Part shown: piece by piece, positions 47,597-49,572 of the stretch | How positions within the stretch are numbered: the first letter of the stretch is position 1 | How the letters are laid out: each line of letters opens with the position of its first letter | Source: a virus | Length of the DNA stretch: 49,572 bases | Virus record (IMG/VR): IMGVR_UViG_3300009285_002054 | Location: 1-49,572 of that record | Strand: one strand, 5' to 3' | Translations under genes and position numbers: made by a program | Notes under the pieces: generated by a model | Database searches by the model: none | What the model saw: the letters and a program-made list of their open reading frames with translations, nothing else | What the model was told of the DNA's origin: nothing

Positions 47597-49075
47597 ATGA
47601 CTTATCAGGAAATGGTTGCAAAGCGGATGCAGGCAATATTTGAGCATACTGATCAAATGGTTGCTGCTTGGAGTGATTTTATTGAGGCTGTAAATGAAGG
47701 TTTAAAGGAGAAGGAAAATAGAGAGCTTAATGAATTTGAGAAGCGTAATATTGCCATTTGTATGGAGAACGCTCTTATCCAGGGTGGGATGAGAAATAGA
47801 GCTAGATTGTTTGAGGAAACTACTGAGGATAACATCAGTTTCTTAGGAATTCAGCTTCCCGTGATTGCGGCGTTGCTTCCTTCGTTAGCCTTAAATGATG
47901 TTGCTTTGATTCAGGCTATAGATCGGCGTATTGCTGCTGTGTTCTATTTTGATGTTAAGGCCGGAACTACAAAGGGTTCAGTTACCGCTGGTGATTCTTT
48001 AATCCATTCCAAGACTGGTCATAATACTACAGAAGGTGGTCGTAGATACGCTATGGCTATTTCTGCTGGTGAGACTATTGCTACTGGTGATGGTACTGTT
48101 ACTGCAACTCTTGCGTATGCCCCTGGTATCATCCTTATGGATCAGATCGTGATCAAGGATTCTAATGGTAATACTATTGGTACATCAACTTCTTCTGGTG
48201 CTGTTACTGGAACTGGTATTACTGGAACTGGTACTATTAGTGCTGATGGTACTTATACCATTACGTTTACTGGTTTAGGATCTGCAGATGCTCTGATTAC
48301 TTATTACTATCAGTATGACCTTCCTGAGGATACTTATGGTAATAAGGATGGTGTACCTGAGGTTGATTTCTCAGTTTCACAGTCCACTGTTACTGCTGTT
48401 GACTTTCCAGTAAGGTCCAAATACAGTATCGGTGCTGCTTTGGATTTGATGAAGGCTCATGGTATGAATCTTGAGAACGAAGTTACCAAATATCTTGGTA
48501 ACGAGGTTAAGTTCACCATTGATCAGGTTGGTCTTGATATGATTGATGAAGCTGCCGCAGGTACTGGTGCTGCTACTGCTATTACCAATTGGAATGCTAA
48601 GATTCAGTCCGGTCAAGAGTGGGTTTGGAAGAAACGAGAGTTTCTTGATAGGATGTATGAAGGTAATACCAACATTATCAAGAAGACGTTACGTGCAAAC
48701 GCTACGTTTATTATTGCTGGTCTTAACGTTGCTCGTGTCATTCAGCAGCTTGAGGGTAACTTCAAACCAACCGGTGATATGACCAAGAAACCTGTTTCCG
48801 GACCTGTTAAGATTGGTACTCTTGATGGTAGGGACGTGATCCTTAATCCGTTTAAGAATGATGATTCCTATACTATGGGTTATCGTGGTGATAATTACTT
48901 GATGGCAGGATTTGTTGCTTGTCCGTACATTCCTTTGTTTACTACGCCTACTCTGGTGACTTCTGATCTTATGGCTCAGAAGGGCTTCTATAGTTCGTGT
49001 GGTTTCAAGGTTGTTAATGCCGGTATGTTCTGTACTGGAACGATTACTAATATCGGTACGATTGTTGGATCATAA
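47597..49075 (+). CDS. Major capsid protein, T4 gp23-like, 492 aa
   Basis: AAGGAGAAATGTC precedes ATG 47597. N-terminal helical segment up to about residue 75 ending LFEETTED, a probable maturation-cleavage site; then the capsid fold with NISFLGIQLPVIAALLPSLA, RIAAVFYFDVKAGTTKGSV, NLENEVTKYLGNEVKFTIDQ, FIIAGLNVARVIQQLEGN and FYSSCGFKVVNAGMF. A beta insertion (about 130-240) rich in Gly/Thr repeats may form a surface domain. Its position after the protease and its codon use (many common codons) fit the most abundant virion protein. Confidence 0.8.
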   Translation: MTYQEMVAKRMQAIFEHTDQMVAAWSDFIEAVNEGLKEKENRELNEFEKRNIAICMENALIQGGMRNRARLFEETTEDNISFLGIQLPVIAALLPSLALNDVALIQAIDRRIAAVFYFDVKAGTTKGSVTAGDSLIHSKTGHNTTEGGRRYAMAISAGETIATGDGTVTATLAYAPGIILMDQIVIKDSNGNTIGTSTSSGAVTGTGITGTGTISADGTYTITFTGLGSADALITYYYQYDLPEDTYGNKDGVPEVDFSVSQSTVTAVDFPVRSKYSIGAALDLMKAHGMNLENEVTKYLGNEVKFTIDQVGLDMIDEAAAGTGAATAITNWNAKIQSGQEWVWKKREFLDRMYEGNTNIIKKTLRANATFIIAGLNVARVIQQLEGNFKPTGDMTKKPVSGPVKIGTLDGRDVILNPFKNDDSYTMGYRGDNYLMAGFVACPYIPLFTTPTLVTSDLMAQKGFYSSCGFKVVNAGMFCTGTITNIGTIVGS

Positions 49076-49101
49076 ATAATTTGAGTTGTAAAATGTCCTT
49101 T

Positions 49102-49171
49102 AAGGGGACCTAGTGGTTAGGATGACCTGTTGGAAGGGATTCTCCAAAACTAGGTCCCCTTAATTTTATTT
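49102..49171 (+). terminator. Strong hairpin/terminator after the capsid gene
   Basis: AAGGGGACCTAGT (49102-49114) pairs perfectly with ACTAGGTCCCCTT (49149-49161), a 13-bp stem with a 34-base loop, followed by AATTTTATTT. It could act as a terminator for the capsid transcript or as a stabilising 3' structure. Confidence 0.7.
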
Positions 49172-49179
49172 GGAATTAA

Positions 49180-49572
49180 ATGTCTATTTCTTCTTCACAA
49201 TTTGATTCTTTATTTAAACCTATTTCACAAGAAGAAATTCTTCAAAGAAGACTTTCTAATTGTGTTAGAAATTCTGATGGTACTTATTCTTCTGATGGTG
49301 ATGTTGATTTAACTAAATTACCGGTTAAATTTAAATATGTAAAAGGTAGTTTTTATTGTTATAATAATCAGTTAACTTCTTTAGAAGGTTCTCCACAAGA
49401 AGTTGGCGATAGTTTTTATTGTTCTCATAATCAGTTAACTTCTTTAGAAGGAGCACCACAAGAAGTTGGTGGTGATTTTGACTGTTCTAATAATAAGTTA
49501 ACTTCTTTAGAAGGAGCACCACAAAAAGTTGGTGGTTATTTTGTTTGTTCTAATAATAAGTTAACTTCTTTA
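49180..49572 (+). CDS. Leucine-rich-repeat protein, N-terminal part (partial)
   Basis: Starts ATG 49180 (TTGGA upstream) and runs out of the window. After about 55 residues the sequence becomes 21-residue repeats of the type SLEGAPQEVGGDFDCSNNKL (three complete and a fourth partial), each with a cysteine after an F.C pattern and a conserved NxLTSL. These LRR-like units are known in some phage proteins and may bind host surface structures. Repeat DNA is similar but not identical. Confidence 0.7.
   Translation, partial: MSISSSQFDSLFKPISQEEILQRRLSNCVRNSDGTYSSDGDVDLTKLPVKFKYVKGSFYCYNNQLTSLEGSPQEVGDSFYCSHNQLTSLEGAPQEVGGDFDCSNNKLTSLEGAPQKVGGYFVCSNNKLTSL

Noticed and set aside
49300-49572. CRISPR-like repetitive DNA at the right edge
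   Set aside because: Period 63 bases with continuous open frame and LRR-type codons; no spacers.

Overview
The window looks like about 50 kb of an AT-rich, tailed, probably myovirus-type phage genome (or the phage part of a metagenomic contig). Genes are densely packed with tiny overlaps (TAATG and ATGA junctions), and no host housekeeping gene was recognised. Replication proteins resemble those of T4- and SPO1-type phages (gp32-like SSB, UvsX/RecA-like recombinase, clamp loader, UDG-PolA fusion polymerase, DnaG-type primase, DnaB-type helicase). Head proteins resemble T4 gp21 (prohead protease) and gp23 (major capsid protein). Two exported proteins point to a host in the Planctomycetota/PVC group: a signal-peptide protein with a C-terminal PEP-CTERM sorting tail, and a secreted protein with a dockerin/EF-hand module of the 'DLNxDGxVDxxDxxxLAxxW' type. 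The host assignment is an inference.

Layout: (1) 1-18.8 kb, minus strand, is one long leftward replication/recombination operon. It starts from a near-consensus sigma70 promoter at 18855-18883 and ends in a partial SbcC/SMC-type ATPase at the window edge. (2) 18.8-21.2 kb is the divergent control region. Copies of an interspersed repeat (box TTATCGGACTTT plus a TTCTCA...TGAGAA-like palindrome) surround a two-gene cassette. A second copy of the same promoter (20389-20417) fires rightward into about 640 nt without a convincing protein gene. That stretch contains many perfect hairpins and an embedded tRNA-like fold, and is a strong candidate for a large structured phage RNA. (3) 21.2-37.6 kb, plus strand, is an accessory region of mostly small unknown genes, with MazG, an RNA ligase, an SprT-like metalloprotein, a deoxyribonucleotidase-like HAD protein, a PRPP-synthetase-like plus NAMPT-like pair (NAD restoration), and tRNA-Arg(TCT), tRNA-Pro(TGG) and tRNA-Glu(TTC). 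(4) 37.6-49.6 kb, plus strand, is the virion module: repeat-bearing decoration or fibre-like proteins, a BNR/beta-propeller protein, two repeat-sharing head-associated proteins, a protease-scaffold fusion, the major capsid protein, a strong hairpin, and a partial leucine-rich-repeat gene.

The replication proteins would form a nearly complete phage replisome (clamp, clamp loader, polymerase, primase, helicase, SSB, recombinase, mediator). The polymerase gene carries an in-frame LAGLIDADG intein of 366 residues. The most interesting items are the structured RNA locus, the phage-encoded PEP-CTERM/thioester-like surface protein, the repeat/promoter family, and the NARP1-like gene pair. All functions were assigned by reading motifs; no database search was possible.
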